Shown here: positions 44,602-55,658 of the stretch, one piece after another
Position numbering within the stretch: position 1 is the first letter of the stretch
Layout of the letters: every line of letters begins with the position of its first letter
Assembly: GCA_019915015.1 (NCBI GenBank)
Contig: JAHBBC010000003.1
Coordinates: forward strand, 310,001-374,000
Length of the DNA stretch: 64,000 nucleotides
Reading direction: 5' to 3'
Source of the DNA: Auriscalpium vulgare
Taxonomy: Eukaryota; Basidiomycota; Agaricomycetes; Russulales; Auriscalpiaceae
Position numbers and translations under genes: made by a program
Notes under the pieces: generated by a model
The model's input: only the letters and a program-made list of their open reading frames with translations
What the model was told of the DNA's origin: nothing
The model's database searches: none

Positions 44602-45309
44602 GGTGTCTGGGGGTAAAGATACGTGCGCGTGGAAGTCGCTGAAGTCTGAGAACGAGCACCGTCTACAAGCCCATGTTCAGTTCCGGTGAAAGCAGAGTAA
44701 GCGAACCTGACCCAGGCTGACTGAGATGGTGAGGTTTTAAATTACACTGACACAACTTGAAGTTACAACCGAGAGGGCTATCTCTGTGAAGAGCCAGCTA
44801 TCTCAGTTCAGTCAAGAGACAGCTCTCTCAATTCTGGACTCGCACTCTTTCCGTCTGCGCTCAGAGACAGAGGCAGCCTCAGCATCAGGCAGGCCACACT
44901 CAGGCTGGACTTTCGCGGGAGATGCCAGCATGGCCGTTACAGCGCTAATCCATAGTACATAAGCGCCGGCTGCAGAGTCCGCTTTGCAGAGCCTCAGCCC
45001 GCCTCATCCGAGTCGAACTGTGTGCAATCTGTCATGATCTCTTGACTGTCTTCTCCGCGCTCGCCGTGTCTTCACGGCACAGCGACTTCCTCGGAACTCG
45101 ATCATCCGCCATGCGGCCAGCGCCTCTCACCTCGCACAGTTGATCCAAGGGCCACTCGATGCTTTCGTGTCAATCTTCCAAAGCTTCAGCATGGCCGTGC
45201 TGGACGACTCTGCCCCGCCATCACGTCTCATTCTTCAGGGCGTCCTTCAATGCGATATAAAACTTGACTTGATGAACATACCATATACACCATCCGCCCG
45301 CTCCTAGAT
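44602..45309. other. Divergent promoter region between GMC and seven-transmembrane genes
   Basis: No coding region is recognised. The GMC gene starts leftward at 44601 and the seven-transmembrane gene rightward at 45310, so both promoters should lie here. A TATA box for the latter is listed separately. Confidence 0.5.
45256..45262 (+). promoter_or_regulatory. TATA-box candidate of seven-transmembrane gene 1
   Basis: TATAAAA in the context GCGATATAAAACTT lies 48 bp upstream of the ATG at 45310. The paralogous gene has a CTATAAAG at a similar place, 38 bp before its ATG. Confidence 0.5.
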
Positions 45310-46613
45310 ATGTCTTTCAACCAGGCCGCAGACGACCCCGGTAGTCTTCCCCCGACCATTACACTCCACTATTCGCAGTTCGTGACCCCGGCTATAACCT
45401 TCATGATGATTGGGGCGACGATGGGCGCGGTCCTCGTCTCGATACTGCTTGCTTTACTGTTCTTCTCGACTTCATCTATGGCTCGAAAACCCATCTTCAT
45501 CCTCAACGTCTTGGCTGTTTTTCTTGGAATCGCGGGAGCCATACTCAGTATCTACGAAGAGGTCAGTAGCATCTGGATTCAGTTTTCTGTCTTGCCAATG
45601 TTACGGTTACGCACAGATTCGCACACTCAAATATCCCTCCATACCTCTCAGTTCCCATGCCATCATCGCAATGGGCGCAGTCAATGGCATCACGCCCACC
45701 CTCGTGGATTCCATTCTCCTGTTGAGAATGCACGCCGTCTTCCCTCTGCAAAAACGGCGCGGTGTCCTTTATGCTGTCATCATGGGGACCCCAGTAATTC
45801 TCAAGATCGGCCGCCTCATCAACGCCGTCATCTTTATGGACAATTACGCTCGCAACATTCACACCCTCCTGGCCGCACAGACCGGCCCTGCCGGCGGTTC
45901 CATCCTCGAGACTTCTCATCTGCCGTCAGTCAAAATAGAATGGAGCTGTCAACTGTTCGACGACGTGTAGGTTCAATTGTTTATGTCGCAATGTATTACT
46001 GACGATCCTAAGGTACTCGTCGGGAATATTTATCATCCAAATGTATCGCCAAGGCGCTTTACAAAATCACCTTCACTGTTTGCCAATTCCTCTATCTTAC
46101 CCGGCTTCGGGTCGCTCATGGCATTCTGCAGGCAGCCGTACCCGACAGATCAAGAGCTTGTTCTGGATCTGTACATCGACTTTTGTCTTCCCCGTTGTGC
46201 TTGGCGTCATCCAGCTCTGCGTTTACATCACCTCACCCGAGAATTATCTTCTCGCACTCTACGTTCAGGAAGTGAATTTTCACTTCACGATCATCGGCGT
46301 TGTGTTCGCCACCGTTTGGGCTGCCGAGGGCCGGTGGGCCGCTGCTCGTCAGCTCGACAACGCCAGTGCCCTAGTTGTAGGGGGTCCGAGGCAGTTCGCT
46401 GCTTCCACGCTCCAATCGAGGTCTACTGTTCTGCGAATAGAGATCCCGAAGGTCGACCAGACTCAAGAAGGGGACAAGCAGGCTCCGTTTGCCTCAGATT
46501 TACTCTCGTCTGTGATTTCCCATATCCATGCTGAGCCATTCCGCATTGAGGGAAGTGAGAAGGCAGGTGAGTATCTGGTTACACTCCCCTTCTTGTTACA
46601 CTACGAGGACTGA
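45310..46613 (+). CDS. Seven-transmembrane protein, STE2-like receptor candidate
   Basis: This is a predicted multi-spanning membrane protein with five or six exons. The N-terminus has LPPTITLHYSQFVTPAITFM, then helix 1 (MIGATMGAVLVSILLALLFF). Next come ARKPIFILNVLAVFLGIAGA (helix 2), IIAMGAVNGITPTLVDSILL (helix 3), VLYAVIMGTPVILKIGRLIN (helix 4), KIEWSCQLFDDVYSSGIFII (helix 5), FWICTSTFVFPVVLGVIQLC (helix 6) and VNFHFTIIGVVFATVWAAEG (helix 7), followed by a hydrophilic tail. The RKPIFILN segment after helix 1 recalls the KTPIFILNQ block of fungal STE2 pheromone receptors, but the rest is too divergent for assignment, and basidiomycete pheromone receptors are normally STE3-type. The end is uncertain: the frame stops at 46613, but an intron starting GTGAGTATC near 46567 may lead to a different tail. 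It has a tandem paralogue at 47254. Confidence 0.65.
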
Positions 46614-47253
46614 TTCGGCCAAGTTGTATGAACTCCAGTTTCACTTCATGCCCTTGCAGGCCAGTTTCAGGTATCACAATGCGCTGTAATCTATGTATCA
46701 ACATCTTACTGTACGAAGGCCGCCGAGCTGTGCGCGACGAGGTGAGCGGCCAAAATGACATACCGAGCTGCCGCCAGCTCCTCCCCGATCCGACCGGCAC
46801 TCTGTCATTACACCCCCGGTGCACCGTGCAGCGTCCCTTCCCACATTAGGCGTTACTCTCCCCGTCAAGTTTGACATTCGAAACATCGTAACTATGCGAC
46901 AATGACTGATTAGCACGTCTTCGCAAGCGCTGCATAGCATGCAGGCCCGGTCTGGTAACTATGTACTCTGCCCTCAATAGCTACCAGTCAATATAGCCAT
47001 ATTGAAATTTGCTCTTGGGATCTTTGTTCCACGCCCAGTATCCTAGCCTCCAAAGCTGGCGCGCGGCCCTGCGGTCAAACAGCCTGATGCGCCTCATCAG
47101 TACGTATACTTACACGCAGATGTCCAGATGGCAGATGGATGGAGCCAGCTCCGAGGATGCCCATTAGTAACTCTCGTCTATCTCACCTCACATTCAATCT
47201 GCTGCGCAGGTGCTCTATAAAGATGGGTTTGTTCTTGACGGCGTCCAGCCTGC
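46614..47253. other. Intergenic region between the tandem seven-transmembrane genes
   Basis: No gene is recognised. It holds the 3' end of gene 1, possibly including a last short exon, and the promoter of gene 2 (CTATAAAG). Confidence 0.45.
47216..47220 (+). promoter_or_regulatory. TATA-box candidate of seven-transmembrane gene 2
   Basis: TATAA in the context GCTCTATAAAGATG lies 38 bp before the ATG at 47254, matching the position of the TATA box in the tandem paralogue. Confidence 0.45.
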
Positions 47254-50200
47254 ATGGCAGACATGTCCTCCGATTACCACACGACTTCTGCCTCGGGTGG
47301 CCTTCCTCTGGCCCTAGTCCTGAACTACTCAGAGTTCGTGACGCCCTCCATAACTTTCATGATGATCGACTCGACTATGAGTGCTGTCCTCTTCTCCATG
47401 CTGCTTGCACTGTTCTTCTTCTCGACGCCGTCCTTGACGCGTAAGCCCATCTTTGTGCTCAATGTCATCGCTGTCCTGCTCGGCATTGCGTACGCCATAG
47501 TCGCTCTCTACATCGAGGTGCGTACCTTTCGGTTTTCTCTACCGAAACAAGAGCTGATCGACCTCGAATAGATACACACCCGGCCGTGCCTCTTAATCCC
47601 CAAGTCATTATCGCAATCGGAGTGATCAATGGCATCACCCCTACATCTGTAGACTCCATTTTGCTTCTGAGGCTCTGTGCTATTTTCCCTTTCCACACGA
47701 CACCCCGTCTGATCTACCTAGTGCTGCCGCGGTTCGGTTCTGAACCATGGTTCGAACCTGAACCAGGTTCGGTTCGGGGCTTGGTCCGGTTCAGGTTCAA
47801 GGTTGAGCTGAACCTGAACCAGCGGTCCGGTTCACGGTTCAGCGGGTGGTGAACCAAAGGGTATGGTTCGAACCTGGTCCGAACCAACCGAACCATGAAG
47901 TTTTTCCCAACCTCTGTGTTGGCAAAATCAATAGGAAATACAATGTGCTTACTAGAATAAATGGTGAATGAGTACATGAGTTGCTATGAGGGGACAAATC
48001 CAAAAACAAATCTCATTCAAATGGATCATCTGCCCTTACAATCGTGCGCAGGAGGCTCGGAGTCACCGTTGATGTCAGCTGCACGGCACCTGCTGGTTGC
48101 GTATTGAGGAAGGTTAAACATGTGATGTGCTGCATTCTACATGTAGCACTAGCAGAAGAAATTACTATGGGTGGCGGTGATGGGCACCCACAGGTAGTAG
48201 GGTGGTAAGCTGTCTATAACCATAATCCTAGAGCGCTGGAGGGCGCCGGGTCGCGGGAGGCGTGAACAGCCGGAACAATGAGGAGAAAAATGGTCGCAGG
48301 GACAATGGCCAACTGGGGCGGTACCCGAGTTGCGTGGGAATGTTGCGAGTCACAACGTCAGCGATAAGTTGGGAGGCCGTGGGCTGTGCGTTCTGATGGA
48401 AATCTGATGAGGGCGGAGCTGGGCGGCGAAGGTTCGGCGAACCAAGGCGAGAGAGCCAGCGGAGGGAGGTGACACAGTGGGAAGTGTCGGGTAGGTGGCA
48501 GGGAGGGGCGCGGTGCTGGTGAACCGTGAGAAGTAGCCTATGTGCGCACACATAGAGTGTACTGGTACAAGTGATGACTAAGCAATCTACCCTTGGGAGT
48601 CGACACCCGAGACTTCACAGATCAAGAATCCACAAGTAGCGCTCCTCGGGCACCATAGTGAATCACCATAATGGGACGCCATGGCTTGAACACGCGAACG
48701 AACTTTCCGAGACCAAGAAAAGACCTAGCGAAGAGTCGCCAAGTCAAACGGGCTTAGGCGAACACGGTGGGCGAAATATGGCATGGGAGCGTAATATCAA
48801 TTGACGAGACGGAAATCTTATTATGGAATACAAGCAATCTTGCTTTCCTTCCCTCACCTTGCATGCTCCATTGAGGTATTCCAGTCGCCTGCTTGAGGGA
48901 ACGGCTCTTTGTTCGTCCTCTCTCTCTCTCTCCACTTTTTTGGGAAAATCAGGTCCGCATGACCTATGACGAGAGGGTGCGACACGCTCGAAGGATAACA
49001 AATAGGGAAATGGTTGATTGGGTAACAATTGTGTAGGGAACAGTGCCTTGCTGAATCCACAAGGTGCATGTCCCTGAAGCTAACCAAAAGGACCAGTCAC
49101 GAGGCTGAAGAGGTCTCAAAAAAAAGAGCGACTCCCATTGAGCTTGAGAAATCCTTGAGCATTGAGCTAGAGTGAAGAGAGAATGTGCTAAGTTGCTTGT
49201 GCCTTCGTAAAGTGTTGTGAGTGCGCATGTACACTTGTTGTATGTGCGCTTGCTGAAGTAATCCCATGGCCAGTCCACCTGAGTTGCCTGACTTGCTCAA
49301 TATCCTGATTCCTGAGGAGGCAGGCACCTGTGTGGTTCTTAGCTACACTTGGCAATGACATATAGCCTTCTTATGTTTCTGACTGAAAAATAAGCAAATT
49401 TGAATTGGTTCTTGGTTCGAACCAAGTTTGAACTAGAACCGAACCAGCTGAACCGGTTCGGTGTGGTCCAGTTCGGGGTTCAGAAATTCTGTGAACTGAA
49501 CCAATGGTCCGGTTCGGGGTTCCAAGAATTTTGGCCTGAACCGGACCGAACCGAACCGTGGCAGCACTAGATCTACCTCGTTGTGTTGGGCTTCCCCGTC
49601 TTGCTCAAAGTTGACCGTCTGACGAACTGCATCATCTACGTACATAGCTACGCCCGTATAATCAAAGCTTCCATCGCTGCGGATCCAGCAAGCTCCATCA
49701 TCGCAACGTCGCATTTGTCCTCGGTCAAGATCGAGTGGATCTGCCAGGTGGTTGATGATGTGTACGTGGCAGCCGTCCGACTCTTTTCGTGCGTGCGCTG
49801 ACCACTTCTGATCATCAGCTACTGCTCAAGTGTTTTCCTCTTCCAGATGTATCGTCAAGGCGCATTCTTCGGATCTACGTCCGCATGTAAGGCGTCTTTC
49901 TCCTCAGGCAGGCTTTCATGGAACTGATCACGCCCACCGGCAGGGAGCACTGCGGAAAAGCTCAAAACCCTCTTCTGGATATGCGCATCAACGTTCGTCT
50001 TCCCGGTTGTGCTCGGCGTGGTTCAGGTCGCCATCTACCTAAACTCCCCGCAGAACTACCTCCTCGCGCTCTACGTGGAAAACGTGAATTTTCACTTCAC
50101 AATCATGGGCGTGATTTTCGCTACTGTTTGGGCAGCGGAGGGCAGATGGGCTGCAGAGCGTCATCTCGACGAGGCTAGTGGTGACGCTGGCTACCTGAGT

Positions 50201-50347
50201 CGGTGGCGTGTCGCTAATCTCTCGCTCGACTCGACTATACCTCCTGTCTTACACATCAAGGACCATCGCCCGCACGGAGAGGCATATGAGCTCTCAAACA
50301 TGCAATACTCAGATTCACCCTTGGACTCCCACGTCGAGCTCCAGTAA
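47254..50347 (+). pseudogene. Second seven-transmembrane paralogue, split by hAT-like element
   Basis: This is a tandem paralogue of the gene at 45310, with the same block order. It reads LVLNYSEFVTPSITFMMIDS, LTRKPIFVLNVIAVLLGIAY, VIIAIGVINGITPTSVDSIL and LLRLCAIFPFHTTPRLIYL. The 1851-bp element (47719-49569) is inserted exactly at the codons for IYL. Downstream the frame resumes VVLGFPVLLKVDRLTNCIIY, then VKIEWICQVVDDV, FWICASTFVFPVVLGVVQVA, VENVNFHFTIMGVIFATVWA and a tail ending DSPLDSHVELQ, with the stop at 50345-50347. Removal of the element and one copy of the 8-bp duplication would leave the reading continuous (RLIYLVVLGFP). The remainder shows no obvious decay, so the insertion appears recent. 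Expression as a full receptor is unlikely while the element is present. Confidence 0.8.
47719..49569 (-). mobile_element. Non-autonomous hAT-like DNA transposon, copy B
   Basis: This 1851-bp element is the inverted counterpart of copy A. The plus strand starts TAGTGCTGCCGCGGTTCGGT and ends ACCGAACCGTGGCAGCACTA, flanked by the perfect 8-bp duplication GATCTACC (47711-47718 and 49570-49577). Its interior matches copy A nearly base for base. Differences are scattered substitutions and small indels, such as a 4-bp CTCT length difference (about 43211 in copy A, 48455 in copy B) and a longer CT run at about 48918-48934. The same non-conserved short frames appear in both, and neither has a transposase. 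Confidence 0.9.
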
Positions 50348-50495
50348 ACCCCCAATGGTGATGAATTCATTGACAAGACAGCCTGTGAGTTTTCAGAACG
50401 GTTGTTTTTGCGACGATAGCTAACTTCATCAAGCCTACACTCGGAGATCAACTTGTCCGCACCGTGCCACAATCCATGGAGATTGAGAACCATCA

Positions 50496-52718
50496 CTAAC
50501 TCCAACACTCTTCCATCAGCCGTCCCTCTCTCTCCATATTCGCCACATACGCCTGTGCTTCGTCCTCGCCCATATTCCCCTCCTGTCGCGCGACGTACTC
50601 AAGCGATCTTCTCACCCCCGCCGGCATTTTATTTGACGACCTTCCATGGCAAACACTCATCAGCACTCGTTCGACGAAGAGGAACATACGCACCCCGAGA
50701 TGTAAACACAAGCATTATTCTCCCGAATCAGCTGCCACAAGCGCGGCGCGTCCTGCTCCATGAGTGCCTGAACGTATATTCGCTTCGCGCCCGCGGGACC
50801 GTCGCGTGAGCACGCCACACGGTACGTGAGCTCGCCGCGCACGGCGTACTCCTCCCACTGCGTGCGGTAGTGCTGATCTTTGTCGGCAGAACGGCATCCG
50901 AAGTACAAGGTGTTATCTGCAACTCTGTTAAGATCGACGTTGGGCGGTGGCCGTGCAAACTCACTTTGCGCGCCACGCAGGATGCGCTGCTCCAGCAGCG
51001 CACGCATCGGCGCGATGCCGGTCCCGGGCCCGATACAGACAACGGGCGTGAGGGTATCCTTCGGTAAAGTTAAAAGGCCTTTGGTGATGCCTATACGTAG
51101 CTGGTGGCCTAGAATTACCTGTCAACGCACAGACTGCTAGCAGCCCACGAAGGACCGACCAAGTTGCAGCACGGCTAGGTATGTAGTCCCTACACCTCTT
51201 CTAGGGATCTTCAACTTTGTGCGGTACTGAACGATACCAGCGCATATATGAACTTCATTGGGATGGCGCTACTTGGCAGGTCAGGAAATGTACGGCCCTG
51301 ATTGTGCCAGGCACCTACTTTGATGGAGCTTGCTATGGAAAACTCGCGAGGTCGCAAGGGGGGGAATACATCGAAGATATAGTCTCTTGGTATTTTGACG
51401 TTCCGGAATTCCTCGAGAACCTCGCGGACAGAGCGTCTGACGCGTAGAGTGTAGTCGTAAAGATCCTCCTAAGACAACGATGAGGTCTGTGTAATGGGTA
51501 AGAACGTGTTGAGCACATACCGCGCCCTCAGCTGAGACAAACTCATCAAGCCTCTCGCGTTCACGAGCGTCTGAAGTGAAGTGCAGAAGAGTCTTGAAAA
51601 AAGACCGCTTGGGTACGGCATTGAAGTCGAGGTATCGCGTGAATACCTGCCTGAGAGTTGAGATAGTGGGTAGGTGGTCGGGCAGGCTTTGGTCTGCATG
51701 TTGATGATCAGGAGTCCAGATGCGATCACCTTGGATCGTGCCACTCACCTAGAAACACGTGTGTTATGTTCAAAGGGTCGTCCATGGTGTTCGCCCACCC
51801 CATGAGCATCAAGAAGGCTTCGACGTCGAGTTCAGATGCTTCTGGACGGATGACAGCGATATCACCAGGGTCATATCTACAGAGTGGTAGGCCGAAGCGG
51901 AAAGAGTGAGCATAGTCGAACGTACATTATGTCGTCTTCGGTCCTGAATTCGAGATGTCGCACATCTTGGTACCAGTCAGAAGAGGTAATGCGTTCATTG
52001 GCGGTGAGAGTAAATGTGTGATAGTCTGGGTCGACTAAGATTGGATTGTGCGCACTGCGTAGATCTTCCACGCTGGCGTCAGTGAGTGAGACGCGCGGCG
52101 GCGGCAGGATATTCTCAGCGGGGCTTAAATTCTGAGGTATTGAGTAGAGGGTAGCAAGTTGGTTCGCAAGGCTGTCTAACCATGGGTCGAACGTGCCGTC
52201 CGTGCTGAACACAAGTCAGCACCGGCGATGGAAGTGGGTTATGTCAAACTTACCCAAGAGCATGCTGACTGTCTCCTTCGCCACGGAGAATTATCTCGAC
52301 AGCACTCAGGCTGTCCAGTCGACGGGATAGTCTCTTTGCTGGCCAGCAGAATTTGTCATAGGCCGAGTCGCCAAGGCCGAATACAGCGTATTGGAGATGG
52401 TCGAGGAGATCGCTCGGCAGATCCGAGCGAAGAAGCATTCGCCACAGTTGTGCCATGGTTCGTGGCTCCTTTCCTGTGCCAGCTGTAGCCACCACAAAGA
52501 CAATGAGGTGCTCCGATACCAAGTCTGTCTGCACATTGTCAGAGAGGCCAGCACGAGACGAACGCCGGGCCTACTAGGGGGTATTTATCGATGCTGAAGA
52601 CTCGGCCTTGTAAACCAAGCCCACGACAACGTCTAGCCACTCTATCCGCGTATTCCTGCGCATTGCCTGTCTCTGTTGCGTATAAGATGGTCAAATGTGT
52701 GGATGAAGAGGTCGACAT
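50496..52718 (-). CDS. TAH18: NADPH-dependent diflavin oxidoreductase TAH18
   Basis: This is a cytosolic diflavin reductase that in yeast passes electrons from NADPH to Dre2 for cytosolic iron-sulphur protein assembly. It starts MSTSSSTHLTILYATETGNA at 52718, the flavodoxin FMN loop (ATETGNAQEYADRVARR). It continues with LIVFVVATAGTGKEPRTM and YAVFGLGDSAYDKFCWPAKR. The FAD domain holds YDPGDIAV-like and LDVEAFLMLMGWANTMDDPL segments (about 51770-51860) and HAD-type linkers. The NADP-binding C-terminus has IGPGTGIAPMRALLEQRI, LYFGCRSADKDQHYRTQWE, ACVYISGSSNKMPAGVRRSL and ends MEREGRLMEECWS, with the stop at 50496-50498. Eight or so introns are present. It is head-to-head with ATG7, with 155 bp between the start codons. 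Confidence 0.9.
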
Positions 52719-52873
52719 GCGAAAACAGGTCTGGGCCTGGGAGACTTATCAGATAATCTGCGCGTCGAACCCTAACCCCGAGTCGGCTGCCTTGGACGCG
52801 CCGAAATCGGATAAACGCGACGATACCCTATGCAACGCGCACGCCCTGCGTTGCTTGCTCACGAACACCCATC

Positions 52874-55425
52874 ATGCCCGTCGTTCAGTTTGCTCAATTC
52901 TCCTCTCTGGTTCAGCCCACTTTCTGGCATGAGCTTACGCGTGTCAAGCTCGAAGTCCTCAAGTTATCCGATGCTTCCGTGCCCTTGACGGCAACCTATG
53001 CCGCCGGGAGGACTGTCAAGGACAGAAACACTGGCCAGGAGGTGGCATTGGGCTCCAATATCACAGTAGGGGCAGAAAGTTTTGACGACAAGCGTGGGTG
53101 AGCTCCGCAGTCCCCAGTCCGTCAATGGGGCGCGTTCTTAATTACTCAGCCCTGCCCCCCACACCATCGTGGCCAAGGGCACTATAAAGAACTATAACAC
53201 GATCGAGGACTTTAAGAACGCTGACAAACGCGCCATCTTCAATGAGGCAGCCGATGAGGTGCGCCGCTCGACGTCCGCTGCGGGGCGCAGTTACATCTTT
53301 GCGTCTTGTAGATCTGGGAGAGGATCACGAAAGACCACGACACATCTGCGCTGAACCGGTTCCTCGTGATCACATTCGCAGACCTTAAGAAGTACAAGTA
53401 CTACTACTGGTTTGCGTTCCCTGCCTTCGTTGCCCAACCGCTCTGGGAAATCGACGGGGACTGGTCGAGCGCGAGCCAGCAATTCTCGGACGCTCAGGTA
53501 GGCCCATCCATATGTACTGCTCTGGCAATGTCGTACTAGATGTATGTGAACATAGCTGTCCTCCATCCACAAACAACTCGAGCCATCTGCGAAGCCTTAC
53601 TTCCTTGTGCGTCCATCACAAAACGGCGATGGTGCAGACATCGCACCCATAGAGGAGTTCGCGGCATTCTTTTCTTATACGCCTCTCGAATCGGTGCGTG
53701 TGCAGTCGTCGCGTGGCCAGCAGATGACACTCACGAACACTGACATCGCAGCAAACGATAGCTTTCTTTGACCCTTCACCTGATCCGTCCACTCCCGGCT
53801 GGCCGCTGCGGAACCTCCTGGCGTACCTCCGCGCTGTGTATCCTTCCAGCACAAATTCCGTTCGCGTCCTGTGCTGGCGCGATACCGAAGTTGCCCATGA
53901 AGGTGGTCTGTGGAAGAGCCGCTTCGGTGTGCTCACCGCCGGTCCCAGTGAGGGCAAGCCGAACGCCGTTGGCTGGGAGAAGAACCCGCAAGGCAAACTT
54001 GGGGCCCGTATCGCCGACCTTGCGCCCATGATGGACCCGACTCGGTACGCATGGATCGCTCCCACCGCTCCTCCTCGCTGACTTGTATTTCGCCAGCCTT
54101 GCCGACCAAGCAGTTGACCTGAACCTCAAGCTCATGCGGTGGCGCATCCTTCCCGCGTTGAACTTGGAGAAGATTGCAGAGACGAAGTGCCTACTTCTGG
54201 GAGCAGGTACCCTCGGTTGCTACGCTGCGCGGACGCTGATGGCAAGCACTGGGGCAATATTATGCACAGTTAACTGATGTTGTTCATGCAGGGCTGGGGT
54301 ATCCGAAACATCACCCTTGTCGATTATGGGCGCGTCTCGTTCTCCAACCCCGTACGGCAACCATTGTTTGAGTTCGAGGACTGCTTGAACGGGGGCAAGC
54401 CGAAGGCCGAAGCCGCAGCAGCGCGCCTGAAGAAGATCTTCCCTGGTGTGGTATGTGCCCCTTGCTTTGGCGCTTCACACTTTTGAGCATAGATGTCGCG
54501 TTCAGAATGCAGTGGGCCATTCAATCTCCATCCCGATGCCGGGGCACCCAATTCCTCCTGGCTCGGTAGAGCAGACAAAGGCCGATGTCAAGAAGCTTGA
54601 AGCTCTCGTCGATGCTCACGATGCGATCTTCCTCTTGATGGACTCGCGGGAAAGTAGATGGCTGCCGACAGTTCTCGGTACTGCTAAGAACAAGGTGTGT
54701 AAAACAGCGGCCAGGCGCCCATCGTTCTGACGCGCCGACCCAAGATCGTACTTAATGCTGCGCTCGGCTTTGACACGTTTCTTGTGATGCGTCACGGTTC
54801 CCGACACGAACCGGAAGGCGGCAAGCGTCTCGGTTGCTACTATTGCAACGACATCGTGGCCCCTGCAGATGTAGGTCTGGTCCGCCCGTACGCAGACAGT
54901 TACTGACAGCATTACTTTTTTCGTTTAGTCCTTGACTGACCGCACGCTAGACGAGATGTGCACAGTGACAAGACCAGGCCTTGCATCCATCGCAGCATCT
55001 ACGGCTGTCGAGCTCTTGGTGTCGCTCCTGCAACACCCCTTAGGGTACGTTCCCCTTACTGAGAAACTGCGCCGTTGCTCACAGAAGACCGTAGCATCGA
55101 CGCGCCCGCACCCCCGCCCGCCGTCGGCAACGAGCAGCCCCGCGATGAGCCCAACGGCAGCGTGCTCGGCCTCGTCCCACACCAGCTGCGTGGCTTCCTC
55201 GCGCAGTTCCGAAACATGCACATCCTTGGCGCTGCGTATAGCAAGTGCACAGGCTGCAGCGAGCAGGTCGTGAAAGCGTACGAGGAGCAAGGGTTTGATT
55301 TGCTGTTGCAGGCGTTTAACGAGACGGGTTTTTTGGAGCGCCTCACGGGCCTCGATGAGCTGCATAAGGCTGGTGAGGAAGCACTGGAGGCCGTCGACTG
55401 GGATGAGGAGGACGATGACTTTTGA
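52874..55425 (+). CDS. ATG7: ATG7, E1-like enzyme of autophagy
   Basis: This is the ubiquitin-like activating enzyme for Atg8 and Atg12, cytosolic and essential for autophagosome formation. The ATG at 52874 gives [20 protein letters not shown]. The N-terminal domain continues [24 protein letters not shown], [39 protein letters not shown] and [15 protein letters not shown]. The C-terminal adenylation domain starts [19 protein letters not shown], then the nucleotide-binding [20 protein letters not shown] and [20 protein letters not shown]. It also has [17 protein letters not shown] and the catalytic-cysteine motif [19 protein letters not shown] (about 54940-54990). The last exon ends [16 protein letters not shown] at 55425. 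Around ten short introns are present. All motifs required for activity are visible. Confidence 0.95.
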
Positions 55426-55658
55426 CTGAGCCGTATACAATCCATGATGCGGAAGTGCTGGTGTTGTTAGAAGAAAGAAGTAAACATGTTGTATCTATTA
55501 CCCAAATTTGTTCGTGATATACTGACCATTTCATTGGTTGCATTGTAAAAATCATCCGAGGGAATATGGATGCTTCATATATTTGTCCTACAGATACTTT
55601 ACAGCCGCTCGCTAGTACCGCACGTACGAGTAGAATGGCGAACATGGGCGCTTTGGGT

